Assembly: GCF_004369205.1 (NCBI RefSeq) | Contig: NZ_QFGA01000001.1 | Coordinates: 1,922,001-1,986,000 of the forward strand | Source of the DNA: Pelotomaculum schinkii | Lineage (GTDB): Bacteria > Bacillota > Desulfotomaculia > Desulfotomaculales > Pelotomaculaceae | DNA: 64,000 bases | Reading direction: 5' to 3' | Shown here: positions 34,576-43,220 of the stretch, one piece after another | Layout: the number at the start of each line of letters is the position of its first letter | Numbering within the stretch: the first letter of the stretch is position 1 | Made by a program: the position numbers and the translations under genes | Notes under the pieces: model-generated | Database searches by the model: none | What the model saw: only the letters and a program-made list of their open reading frames with translations | What the model was told of the DNA's origin: nothing

Positions 34576-34953
34576 TTATTTAATATCCACGGATGCGCCC
34601 ACGTCGGTAAGTTTGGCCTTGATAGCTTCGGCTTCTTCCTTGGAGATTTTTTCTTTAACCGGCTTGGGTGCGCCGTCAACCAGATCTTTGGCTTCTTTCA
34701 AACCAAGGGCGGTGATTTCCCGGACAACCTTGATCACGTTGACCTTCTTGTCGCCTACGGCGGTGAGAATGACGTCAAATTCGGTCTGTTCTTCTACCGC
34801 TGCCGGCGCGGCGGCAGCGCCCGGGGCGGCGGCCACGGCCACGGGGGCGGCGGCGCTTACGCCGAATTCCTCTTCAAAAGCTTTGACCAGTTCGGCCAGT
34901 TCCAGAACGGTCATACCCTTAACGGCTTCGAGAATCTCTTGGACTTTAGACAT
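34576..34953 (-). CDS. rplL: 50S ribosomal protein L7/L12
   Basis: 125 residues: N-terminal dimerisation helices ([20 protein letters not shown]), an Ala-rich hinge, and the C-terminal factor-binding domain ([20 protein letters not shown]). Multi-copy stalk protein recruiting EF-Tu and EF-G. Follows rplJ by 41 bases. Confidence 0.98.
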   Translation of the reverse strand: MSKVQEILEAVKGMTVLELAELVKAFEEEFGVSAAAPVAVAAAPGAAAAPAAVEEQTEFDVILTAVGDKKVNVIKVVREITALGLKEAKDLVDGAPKPVKEKISKEEAEAIKAKLTDVGASVDIK

Positions 34954-34994
34954 ATTTTTGTAAACCTCCTGAAATTTTAATGTATATGTTCATG

Positions 34995-35522
34995 CTACGC
35001 TTCGCCGGCCCGCTGCTTGCGAACAGCTTCCAGGGCATAGACGAAACTGCGCAGGGTCCCCTGCAGGACTCCTGCAAAACCGTAGAGCGGGGCTTGCATA
35101 CTGCCCAGCACCTTGGCCAGAAGCACTTCCCGTGAGGGCAGGTCGGCCAGTTCCTTGACAGCCTTGGCGTCAATCACCTTACCATCCAGCACTCCAGCCT
35201 TGATCTCCATCTTTTTGGCTTCACGGATAAAATCTGCCAACACTTTGGCGGGGGCAACCGGGTCACTGCTGAAGGCAATCCCAACCGGACCTTCCAGAAA
35301 TGGCTCCAGGGCATCCAGTCCCTGTTTTTTCACCACCAGACCCACCAGAGTGTTTTTGGCCACTTTAAATTCACAGCCGGCTTCACGCAGACGGCGGCGA
35401 AGGCGTGTCGCTTCAGCCACGTTCAACCCGCGGTAGTCCGCCAGGATGGCAACCTTGGCACTATCAAATTTTTCCTTTAACTCTTCAATGATGACTTCCT
35501 TTTCAGCTTTGCTAATAGGCAC
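34995..35522 (-). CDS. rplJ: 50S ribosomal protein L10
   Basis: 175 residues from GTG at 35520-35522 (VPISKAEKEVIIEELKEKF), downstream of AAAGGAGG. An extended frame to 35768 encodes repeats. Conserved ADYRGLNVAEATRLRRRLRE and KVAKNTLVGL are present; the C-terminal helix that binds L7/L12 dimers ends in KQRAGEA. The leader RNA at 35895-36030 probably binds L10 for feedback control. Confidence 0.95.
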   Translation of the reverse strand: MPISKAEKEVIIEELKEKFDSAKVAILADYRGLNVAEATRLRRRLREAGCEFKVAKNTLVGLVVKKQGLDALEPFLEGPVGIAFSSDPVAPAKVLADFIREAKKMEIKAGVLDGKVIDAKAVKELADLPSREVLLAKVLGSMQAPLYGFAGVLQGTLRSFVYALEAVRKQRAGEA

Positions 35523-35539
35523 TTTTCTAAAAACACCTC

Positions 35540-35896
35540 CTTTCATGGGACGTGAGATGTGAGACGTTAGACGTGGGTATATACTGCATTTCTCTGGGGT
35601 CAAAGGAAGCAGGGGGACGGTTCTTTTGCTTCCTTTTTCTAAAAATAGACGCAGTCGCCGCAGTCGCAGGCTGTAAAGCATAGGAGATAAGTAAGATTGA
35701 TTAGTATGCATCGTTTGGCAGATCGAGTTACGCCTTACGCCTGACCATCGAGGAATGCTGGGAAGCAAGAGAACCGTCCCTCTGCTTCCGTAGTGGGTTA
35801 CTGGATGTCGGAACCTAGTATCTCTTTAAGGCTCTTAACCCCATCGCATGATTCCCAAAAGGAATGCATGCATACCCACGTCTCACGTCCCACGAC
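35540..35896. repeat. Mixed repeat region in the rplJ leader
   Basis: Class 1 heptads and core next to the rplJ Shine-Dalgarno (35547-35601); a REP-like unit (35605-35633) and its inverted partner 127 bases away (35761-35789); and a core plus heptad set in the opposite orientation (ggaatgcatgcatacccacg, 35867-35896). This is the only clearly reversed core seen in the window. Confidence 0.8.
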
Positions 35897-36030
35897 TAAA
35901 TAGGGCCTCTGCAGACACACACAGAGGCCCTTCGTTTCTCCAAACGATAGGTTTAAGTCAGGCCTCGGCTGGCGGCGGTGAGCCATTATGCTAAGCACCA
36001 GCGGTCTACAGCTTTTATGTTGTAATTTAT
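35895..36030 (-). promoter_or_regulatory. L10 leader RNA (probable L10(L12)4 binding site)
   Basis: Minus strand reads GCTTAGCATAATGGCTCACC, then GCCAGCCGAGGCCTGAC, AAACCTATCGTTTGGAGAAACGA, and a GGGCCTCTG...CAGAGGCCC stem (35903-35930). Position between rplA and rplJ and the CCGAGG/kink-turn-like layout fit the Rfam ribosomal L10 leader. The stem is followed by only a weak T run, so it is not a clear terminator. Confidence 0.65.
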
Positions 36031-36042
36031 ATTGGGCACGCT

Positions 36043-36741
36043 TTAAGCGGTTATTTTCTGAGTATTAACCTTCACGCCGGGTCCCATTGTAGACGATACC
36101 GAAATGCCTTTGAGGTACTGTCCTTTGGCGGCGGCAGGCTTGGCGCGGATCAGGGTGTCAATCAAGGTGCGCAGGTTTTCCAGCAGCTTATCCGTGTCAA
36201 AGGAAACCTTGCCGATGGGGGCGTGAATGTTGCCGGCTTTATCTACCCGGTATTCAATTTTCCCCGCCTTGACTTCCTGTACCGCCCTTACTATATCAAA
36301 AGTAACCGTGCCGGTCTTGGGGTTGGGCATCAGGCCGCGGGGACCCAGGATCCGTCCCAATTTACCGACGTTACCCATCATATCGGGGGTAGCGATGGCC
36401 ACATCGAACCCCAGCCAACCCTCTTGCTGAATTTTGGCCACCATGTCCTCGGCTCCGACAAAGTCAGCGCCGGCATCTTCAGCTTCCTTAGCTTTATCAC
36501 CCTTGGCAAATACCAGCACAGTCCTGGTCTTACCAGTGCCGTGAGGCAGTACAACAGCGCCCCTCACCTGCTGGTCGGCGTGACGGGGATCGACTCCCAG
36601 CCTTACCGCTACTTCAACGGTTTCGTCAAATTTACCTGGAGCTATTTTCTTTACCAAAGCGAGCGCCTCGGCAGCTTCATAAACGACGCTGCGGTCAAGC
36701 TGCTTGGCGGCTTCCGTATACTTCTTGCCGTGTTTCGGCAT
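36043..36741 (-). CDS. rplA: 50S ribosomal protein L1
   Basis: 232 residues. [20 protein letters not shown] start, [16 protein letters not shown] signature and [20 protein letters not shown] end. Forms the mobile L1 stalk at the E-site. In many bacteria it represses its own operon. Preceded by rplK. Confidence 0.98.
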   Translation of the reverse strand: MPKHGKKYTEAAKQLDRSVVYEAAEALALVKKIAPGKFDETVEVAVRLGVDPRHADQQVRGAVVLPHGTGKTRTVLVFAKGDKAKEAEDAGADFVGAEDMVAKIQQEGWLGFDVAIATPDMMGNVGKLGRILGPRGLMPNPKTGTVTFDIVRAVQEVKAGKIEYRVDKAGNIHAPIGKVSFDTDKLLENLRTLIDTLIRAKPAAAKGQYLKGISVSSTMGPGVKVNTQKITA

Positions 36742-36789
36742 GCTTCCAACCTCCTTGTGGTGTTAACGGAAACGCTTCCTCCCACCTTA

Positions 36790-37218
36790 TTATCCCTCAA
36801 TGATGTCAATACCCATACTGCGGGCTGTGCCCTCAACCATCCTCATTGCAGCTTCAATATCGGCCGCATTCAGATCGGGCATTTTGAGCTCGGCAATTTC
36901 GCGCACCTTGGCGCGGGGAAGCTTGGCTACCTTTTTCTTGTTGGGTTCCCCGGACGCAGTTTCCAGACCTGCTGCTTTCTTGAGCAGTACCGCGGCAGGC
37001 GGGGTTTTGGTGACAAAGGTAAAGGAACGGTCTTCATAAACGGTGATTTCCACCGGGATAATCAGGCCGGCCTGAGCGGCAGTGCGCTCATTGTATTCCT
37101 TGACAAAAGCCATAATATTAACCCCATGCTGGCCCAGAGCCGGACCCACCGGAGGAGCTGGAGTCGCTTTTCCTGCCGGAACCTGAAGCTTGACGATGGC
37201 TGATACTCTTTTTGCCAT
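36790..37218 (-). CDS. rplK: 50S ribosomal protein L11
   Basis: 142 residues. [40 protein letters not shown] and the C-terminal RNA-binding domain ending [13 protein letters not shown]. Part of the GTPase-associated centre. Start follows GGAGGTGTGACAGCTA. Confidence 0.98.
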   Translation of the reverse strand: MAKRVSAIVKLQVPAGKATPAPPVGPALGQHGVNIMAFVKEYNERTAAQAGLIIPVEITVYEDRSFTFVTKTPPAAVLLKKAAGLETASGEPNKKKVAKLPRAKVREIAELKMPDLNAADIEAAMRMVEGTARSMGIDIIEG

Positions 37219-37506
37219 TAGCTGTCACACCTCCTTTCGAAAGACGTGGATAATGGGTCGTGAGACGTGGGACGTGAGTCATGAGTATGCATGTATTCCT
37301 TGTAAGCCATGCTGTATATTCATGATAATAATGCATTACCCCGGAACGGGCGTAAGCCGTAGGGCGTAAGCCGTATTTTATGCTGTATCCCCAAGGTCGG
37401 GCATAGGGCATAAGGCGTAAAGCGTATTGTATACCGTATTCCTTCGGGGTCAAAGATTTGTGCGAATGAATTCGCACCTGCATTGCCGGGTGTCTTGAGT
37501 TTGCTT
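37219..37506. repeat. Nested class 1 and class 2 heptad elements between nusG and rplK
   Basis: Class 1 heptads (37256-37282) with core gtatgcatgtattccttg, then class 2 units gggcgtaagccgtagggcg (37348-37373), tgctgtatccccaaggtc, more class 2 units (gggcataaggcgtaaagcg), core tataccgtattccttcggggtc and palindrome gtgcgaatgaattcgcac (37460-37477). One element appears to sit inside another. Confidence 0.8.
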
Positions 37507-38052
37507 TTAGGAGATTTTTTCTACCTGGGTGAAGTCGAGTTCAATCGGGGTTTCACGCCCAAACATGGATATGATAACACGTATTTTAGCCTTCTCCACG
37601 TTGATATCGTCAATTGCGCCGATAAAGTTCTCAAACGGACCGCTAATCACGCGGACGTTCTCACCCATGCTGAAATTAACGCGGGTCCGGATTTCCTCCC
37701 CGCCCAACTGCCGGATAATCTGCCTGGCCTCACCCTCGTCCAGCGGGATCGGCTTCGAGCCGGAGCCGACAAAGCCGGTAACACCGGGAGTATTACGGAC
37801 AACATACCAGGAGTCATCGGTCATAAACATTTCCACAAGGACATAGCCAGGGAAGATCTTACGCTTGGAGATCTTTTTCTTGCCGTCCTTCATTTCAATT
37901 TCGTCTTCCATCGGGACCAGAATACGAAAGATTTTTTCCTCCATATTCATGGACTCAATACGCTTTTCAAGGTTGGCTTTTACTTTGTTCTCATAGCCGG
38001 AATAGGTATGAACAACATACCACAACTTCTCCATAAAATACAAGGGACCCAT
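37507..38052 (-). CDS. nusG: Transcription termination/antitermination protein NusG
   Basis: 181 residues. NGN domain starting WYVVHTYSGYENKVKANLEK, then the KOW domain (GENVRVISGPFENFIGAIDD). It binds RNA polymerase beta-prime clamp helices and, through the KOW domain, S10 or Rho. The longer N-terminus MGPLYFMEK may start at the second Met (MEKLWYVVHTYSG). Confidence 0.96.
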   Translation of the reverse strand: MGPLYFMEKLWYVVHTYSGYENKVKANLEKRIESMNMEEKIFRILVPMEDEIEMKDGKKKISKRKIFPGYVLVEMFMTDDSWYVVRNTPGVTGFVGSGSKPIPLDEGEARQIIRQLGGEEIRTRVNFSMGENVRVISGPFENFIGAIDDINVEKAKIRVIISMFGRETPIELDFTQVEKIS

Positions 38053-38094
38053 TTGGTAATGTTAGGTCCCTCACCCCCTCAGCAGATAATATCT

Positions 38095-38547
38095 TTAAAG
38101 AAGAAAATTGAGCACAAAACTCAATGCTGAGTCGAAGAGCCAGATCAGGACTCCAACTGCCACAACTGCTACTACAACAACTGAGGTGTATATGATTATC
38201 TCCCGGCGATTAGGCCAGTGCACCTTTTTGAGCTCGTTAAGCGTTCCCTTAAAAAACTTCTGCACCTGCTCGAGACGATTGACCTGCTCCTTTTTAGCCG
38301 GCAAGTCTTTCTTGGCGGGAGGCTCTTTTTTGGCGATCTCTTTTTTTTCTTTGTTCAAGACGATATCTCTTTTGGCTATATCCTTCCCGGATGTATCCTT
38401 TCTGTCCAGACCATCCCGCTTAACTGTGTCTTTTTTTGCCTGATCCTTTTTATTGCTGCTGTCCTGCTTCTTCGTAACAGCCATTTTTGCCACGTCCTTA
38501 TTTTTTTTAAAAAATGTCCCAACACGAGCTATACCTGCGTTGTTCAT
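38095..38547 (-). CDS. secE: Preprotein translocase subunit SecE with long charged N-terminus
   Basis: 150 residues, about twice the usual length. The C-terminal third is a typical SecE: an amphipathic helix (VQKFFKGTLNELKKVHWPNR) and one membrane span (VVVVAVVAVGVLIWLFDSAL). The first 85 residues are Lys/Asp-rich low-complexity repeats of the KKD/KRD/KKE kind. SecE clamps SecY. An internal start (MAVTKKQDSS, residue 22) is possible and would still leave a long charged tail. Confidence 0.92.
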   Translation of the reverse strand: MNNAGIARVGTFFKKNKDVAKMAVTKKQDSSNKKDQAKKDTVKRDGLDRKDTSGKDIAKRDIVLNKEKKEIAKKEPPAKKDLPAKKEQVNRLEQVQKFFKGTLNELKKVHWPNRREIIIYTSVVVVAVVAVGVLIWLFDSALSFVLNFLL

Positions 38548-38574
38548 CCCCGTGGAAAGCGGCTTGTCATGTTG

Positions 38575-38724
38575 TTACCTGGTCTCCTTGTGCAGGGTAT
38601 GGGTTTGGCAGAACTTGCAGTATTTTTTCATTTCGATACGGTTAGGGTCATTTTTCTTATTTTTCGCGGTTGTGTAATTGCGACGTTTGCACTCGCTGCA
38701 GGCCAATGCAACACCTACTCTCAA
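38575..38724 (-). CDS. rpmG: 50S ribosomal protein L33
   Basis: 49 residues from TTG at 38722-38724, eight bases after GGAGG. Translation reads (M)[18 protein letters not shown] and ends [15 protein letters not shown], with both C-x2-C zinc pairs. This is the usual rpmG-secE-nusG arrangement. Confidence 0.93.
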   Translation of the reverse strand: MRVGVALACSECKRRNYTTAKNKKNDPNRIEMKKYCKFCQTHTLHKETR

Positions 38725-39335
38725 CGATGCCACCTCCCCCAAAACCAAAAAAAAAATTTATATGCCTTTTTTGTGAATACCTTATCAAATTTAACACAAT
38801 TAAATATGGATGTCAATAGTTTCCCTGTACGGGAATTGAATAGTAGGGTAGGTATTGCAGGTATAGTTTTATTTTAACAAACTTCCTGCCTTTTTATACC
38901 ACCCAATGGGACGTGAGTTGAGTCGTGAGACGTGGGACGTGAGTATATACTGCATTCCTTTTGGGTCGGACGTAAACCGTGCTGTATGCTGTATTCCCGA
39001 AGGTCGGGCGTAGGCCATACGGCGTAGGGCGTATTGTATACTGCATTTCTCTTGGGTCTAAGAATTGGGCGAATGAATTCGCACCTACATTTTTGGTCGT
39101 GAGTCGTGGGACGTGGGACGTGAGTATATTTTGCATTCCTTTTAGTTTAAGATTTGACACTTCCCAAAATGTAGGCGCCATTTCAATCGCACAACGGCGC
39201 GTCAGCGCCGCACTTGGACATCTAATGGTCGTGGGTCGTGGGACGTGAGACTTGGGTATATGCTGCATTCCTTTGGGGTCAAAGATATATAGGACAATGC
39301 ATTCACGTCTGTCACACGTTCACTTACCGTATCGG
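38725..39335. repeat. 611-bp gap between tufB and rpmG filled with repeat modules
   Basis: AT-rich stretch near rpmG (38725-38900), then heptad/core sets at 38910-38967, 38984-39058 (class 2 units), palindrome gggcgaatgaattcgcac (39067-39084), heptads and core at 39096-39148, a module at 39168-39215 that is the reverse complement of 2268-2316, and heptads plus core at 39227-39284. The last part matches the tufA downstream sequence. No tRNA or gene seen. Confidence 0.8.
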
Positions 39336-40538
<1,203 letters not shown>

Positions 40539-40683
40539 TGGTCTTTTAAACCTCCTTACACATTCACAACCAGTAATTTACATGATTTTAAATTATTCCC
40601 ACACCTGTTTAAACTTATACCATACTGTGGAAAACGATAATTAATTCTGCGTTATGGGCAAAAATCCTCCCCGCACAGAAAAA

Positions 40684-40720
40684 TAAAGACAGGTGATTAT
40701 TATCATCACCCGCCTGTTAT
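40684..40720 (-). terminator. Terminator of the tRNA-Thr/tRNA-Met transcript
   Basis: Minus strand ACAGGCGGGTGATGATAATA then ATCACCTGTC, followed by TTTATTTTTCTG, is a GC-containing hairpin with a U tract just after the tRNA-Met CCA end. Confidence 0.7.
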
Positions 40721-40725
40721 CTGCA

Positions 40726-40802
40726 TGGTAGCGGCGCAGGGACTTGAACCCCGGACACCACGGGTATGAACCGTGTGCTCTAACCAGCTGAGCTACGCCG
40801 CC
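40726..40802 (-). tRNA. tRNA-Met (CAU), elongator
   Basis: 77 nt with encoded CCA. Acceptor GGCGGCG pairs with CGCCGCT-type 3' strand, anticodon stem CACGG/CCGTG encloses loop TTCATAC, T-loop GGTTCAAGTC. Resembles elongator tRNA-Met of Bacillus rather than the initiator at 47830. Confidence 0.93.
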
Positions 40803-40810
40803 ATATTCGG

Positions 40811-40862
40811 TTGCCAGTCGTCGGAGGCCGGATGTCTGATTTCTGACGTCTGACCTCTGAAT
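40811..40862. repeat. Short class 3 inverted heptad element between two tRNAs
   Basis: agtcgtcggaggccggatgtc on one side and tctgacgtctgacctctga on the other form a small stem without core or palindrome. It separates tRNA-Thr and tRNA-Met and may be the minimal form of the element. Confidence 0.6.
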
Positions 40863-40863
40863 T

Positions 40864-40939
<76 letters not shown>

Positions 40940-40948
40940 ATTATAAAA

Positions 40949-40979
40949 GGGGCCTTGAACACGGTAACTTACCGGCCCC
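40949..40979 (-). promoter_or_regulatory. Leader hairpin with U run upstream of tRNA-Thr
   Basis: Minus strand GGGGCC...GGCCCC with an inner GGTAAGTTACC, followed by TTTT and then the tRNA. It would form within the first bases of the primary transcript. Could be an attenuator, a processing signal, or a terminator for transcripts arriving from the IS. Confidence 0.5.
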
Positions 40980-40988
40980 GCAGAATAT

Positions 40989-41018
40989 AGAGTAGCATAT
41001 CATCGCGACATTTGTCAA
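40989..41018 (-). promoter_or_regulatory. Sigma-A promoter of the tRNA-Thr/tRNA-Met operon
   Basis: TTGACA (41013-41018), 18-bp spacer, TGC-TACTCT extended -10 (40989-40994). The IS copy 2 end is 16 bp upstream of the -35 box. Confidence 0.7.
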
Positions 41019-41034
41019 GCAAGGTTTCTCTGGT

Positions 41035-42955
41035 GATGCTGTCAAGTTAAAGTGGGTCGTATCCGATAATTTCCAATGCAACTCAACCAGGTTATAAATT
41101 TGACACGATATAGATTGCAAAAAATTTAAAACACGGTGGCGGCGGCCTTGACTGCCACCCCCACGCATGGTCTGATAAAACATGCCGACGGGGTGGCTCC
41201 GGGAACATGTCTACAAAGATAGCGAACCCGTCGTTTCTCCCATTATACCATGCGTGTGGCCCCCGGCAGTCAAGGCTACCCTGACGGCGCCGCCCAAAAA
41301 AAGCCTCAGGGATTCACCAAAAACATGTCTAAAAAATCCAATCTAAAGTGAGACGGCTAATTAGTAATGCCAGTTCCCGGCTTTTCTGATTGGGTCCATA
41401 AGCTGCCGGCAAGGATGCCCGTACCCAATCCCCAGGATCTTTTGCAGCCAGGCCATCTGTTTGTCTTCTGGCCCAATAGCCGTCCTGAACTCGTACCGGC
41501 TCACTCTCTGGAGTAGGCGGCCCTGGCAGGCGAAGAATATCTATAAGATTACCGTTTCTTTTTGCACAACGAACATGGGCGAGATTGTCAGATCCGTTTA
41601 CCGACCAGGAAGCCCCCTGATGTTTAAACCGACGGGCAATGGTATGCCCCACATTGGGTTCGATAACTCCCAATCCCCGGGCCGGGGAAGGGCAGGGACG
41701 GTTTCTTTCCCGCCAGTCGGTAATCCCTTCCCAAACGCTATTGATTAGGCTTTGGAAAGCTCTTAGTTTTTCTTTTCTGGTTTCGTTTGGTTCTTCAATG
41801 ATCAACGTCCTTAAAAACATATTGAAAGCGGCCCGGCTGTTCGTGTCGTTCGTATAGAGGATTTTCTCGAGTTTTTTTCTGTGCTGGGGGTTAAACAGGC
41901 TAATAAGATCCCTTTTTAAGTGGAACCGGCAGTATTGATATTCGGCCCCTAAAAGATCGGCTCCTTCCCGGATCCAGTCGGCTCCGTCCCCGGCAATAAT
42001 TTTTCTTGGGCAGCCGTCAAGATCGTAGAGCCGGCTTAAACGCCGTTCTAAGGCGCCCCAAAATTCTTCTCCTTTTCCGTGGTAAATGAAGTAAGTGGGG
42101 TTGATCAGTTTTGCTCTGCCATTCGGACCTTCTTCCCACCCTTCATAAACTACCGCTGTTTTTAACTCAAAGCGTCTCTGCTCACTTCTTTTGTGCCGGC
42201 GCTGTTGTTTGATCATCGCTCCGTCTACTTCGACAACCAATAAAGGGACAACACGGATACCGGTACCGTCTAAGCCAGTTTCCCCATCCCATTTCTTGAG
42301 GTGTTCACCGGCTACTTGGACATCCCGATGGATGGTCTCGTGGCTGATGCTCACCCCCAAAGTGGTCTTTAAGGTTTCTTTTGCCTTCCTGTAGGTTTGT
42401 TCGGCGGCAAGCATTACGGCTATTTCGCTCAACCGGGCAGAGACATGCGCTCTTGCTGGTATACCCAGCAGTTCGTCCAGCAAAAAGGTGTAAGCGTAAG
42501 CTCCGCTTAAAGTGCGCTTTTTGTAGTAGCGTCTTGGGTAGCTGAGCACCCCCAGGGTGGTTTCGAGGCTTCGCTCCCTTATTTCAACTACTTCCCAACC
42601 CTCCCGTTCGGCCGAGTAAAGTATGAGCCGATCAAGGTGTTCTAAAAATGCAGTCAGCATCTGAATCAAGTAGTCTCTGGCAATGGTAAATAGTTCTTTT
42701 TCTAAAGTATTGAAATTTGTCTTTCCGGCAAGTACACTGTTAAGTAAAGTACTCACTCTTTTCTCTTGCAGCCAGGAACTTTCTTTCAGATAGTCTTGGG
42801 CTGCTTGGATTTGGGGTGATGTATTCACTAGAAGAAACCTCCTTTGTCGGTTTGGCTTACTTGCATTGGAGGTTTTCTTCTTTTCTCCGTGGAAAAACTC
42901 CTTGTCTTTTCGCCTGGAGATTACTGGTGATCACCCACAGTTATTTTACAGCTAC
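41035..42955 (-). mobile_element. ISLre2-type insertion sequence, copy 2 (1,921 bp)
   Basis: Same ends and length as copy 1. 9-bp target duplication ttctctggt at 41026-41034 and 42956-42964. Inserted upstream of the tRNA-Thr promoter, same strand. Confidence 0.96.
41329..42828 (-). CDS. ISLre2-family DDE transposase, copy 2
   Basis: 499 residues, identical to the transposase at 24863-26362, GTG start after AAAGGAGG. D202, D281 and E390 intact, so the copy looks functional. Confidence 0.93.
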   Translation of the reverse strand: MNTSPQIQAAQDYLKESSWLQEKRVSTLLNSVLAGKTNFNTLEKELFTIARDYLIQMLTAFLEHLDRLILYSAEREGWEVVEIRERSLETTLGVLSYPRRYYKKRTLSGAYAYTFLLDELLGIPARAHVSARLSEIAVMLAAEQTYRKAKETLKTTLGVSISHETIHRDVQVAGEHLKKWDGETGLDGTGIRVVPLLVVEVDGAMIKQQRRHKRSEQRRFELKTAVVYEGWEEGPNGRAKLINPTYFIYHGKGEEFWGALERRLSRLYDLDGCPRKIIAGDGADWIREGADLLGAEYQYCRFHLKRDLISLFNPQHRKKLEKILYTNDTNSRAAFNMFLRTLIIEEPNETRKEKLRAFQSLINSVWEGITDWRERNRPCPSPARGLGVIEPNVGHTIARRFKHQGASWSVNGSDNLAHVRCAKRNGNLIDILRLPGPPTPESEPVRVQDGYWARRQTDGLAAKDPGDWVRASLPAAYGPNQKSRELALLISRLTLDWIF

Positions 42956-43035
42956 TTCTCTGGTTATTTTGCCTCGAGTTTGGCAGCAGTTTCACATCTG
43001 ACGAGTCGCCCGTAGAAGAAGAAAACTTAACAATA

Positions 43036-43140
43036 ATGCAGCTAACCCGCGACATTATCAAGGAGTTGGTAAGACACGGTATCTTTAGAGAATTAAAACT
43101 CAGCTATGTGGGTGAGGCCTTTTCACACCGCATATCTTAA
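43036..43140 (+). pseudogene. Possible gene remnant, 34 codons, unrecognised
   Basis: A plus-strand frame reads MQLTRDIIKELVRHGIFREL and ends in SHRIS-stop; the frame stays open upstream to about 42965, next to IS copy 2. No Shine-Dalgarno is clear. It has amphipathic helix character, unlike translated repeat sequence nearby. It could be the 3' end of a gene lost upstream, or chance. Confidence 0.2.
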
Positions 43141-43220
43141 GAGCATTGCGAATGAATTCGCACCTACATTTGAGCGGCATTGCAGCGGCCGAAATGTTTT
43201 CAGGGCAGTTACTGCCCCGC
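43141..43220. repeat. Palindrome plus 'aaatgttttcag' module at the kinase 3' end
   Basis: tgcgaatgaattcgcacctacattt (split, 43148-43172), then attgcagcggccgaaatgtt (43181-43200) and ttcagggcagttactgccc. The same pair of modules occurs at 34276-34350. The kinase TAA stop (43209-43211) is read from this module. Confidence 0.7.

Noticed and set aside
35895-35935. Rho-independent terminator after rplA
   Set aside because: The GGGCCTCTG/CAGAGGCCC stem is followed by TATTTAG and not a U run. Position and surrounding motifs fit the L10 leader better.
38725-39335. tRNA-Trp or another tRNA near rpmG/secE
   Set aside because: No cloverleaf or T-arm sequence is present; the gap is repeats.
41000-43140. 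A gene interrupted by IS copy 2
   Set aside because: The left flank is the tRNA promoter region. Open frame across the junction is short and has no recognisable protein, so interruption is not supported; only a weak remnant call is kept.
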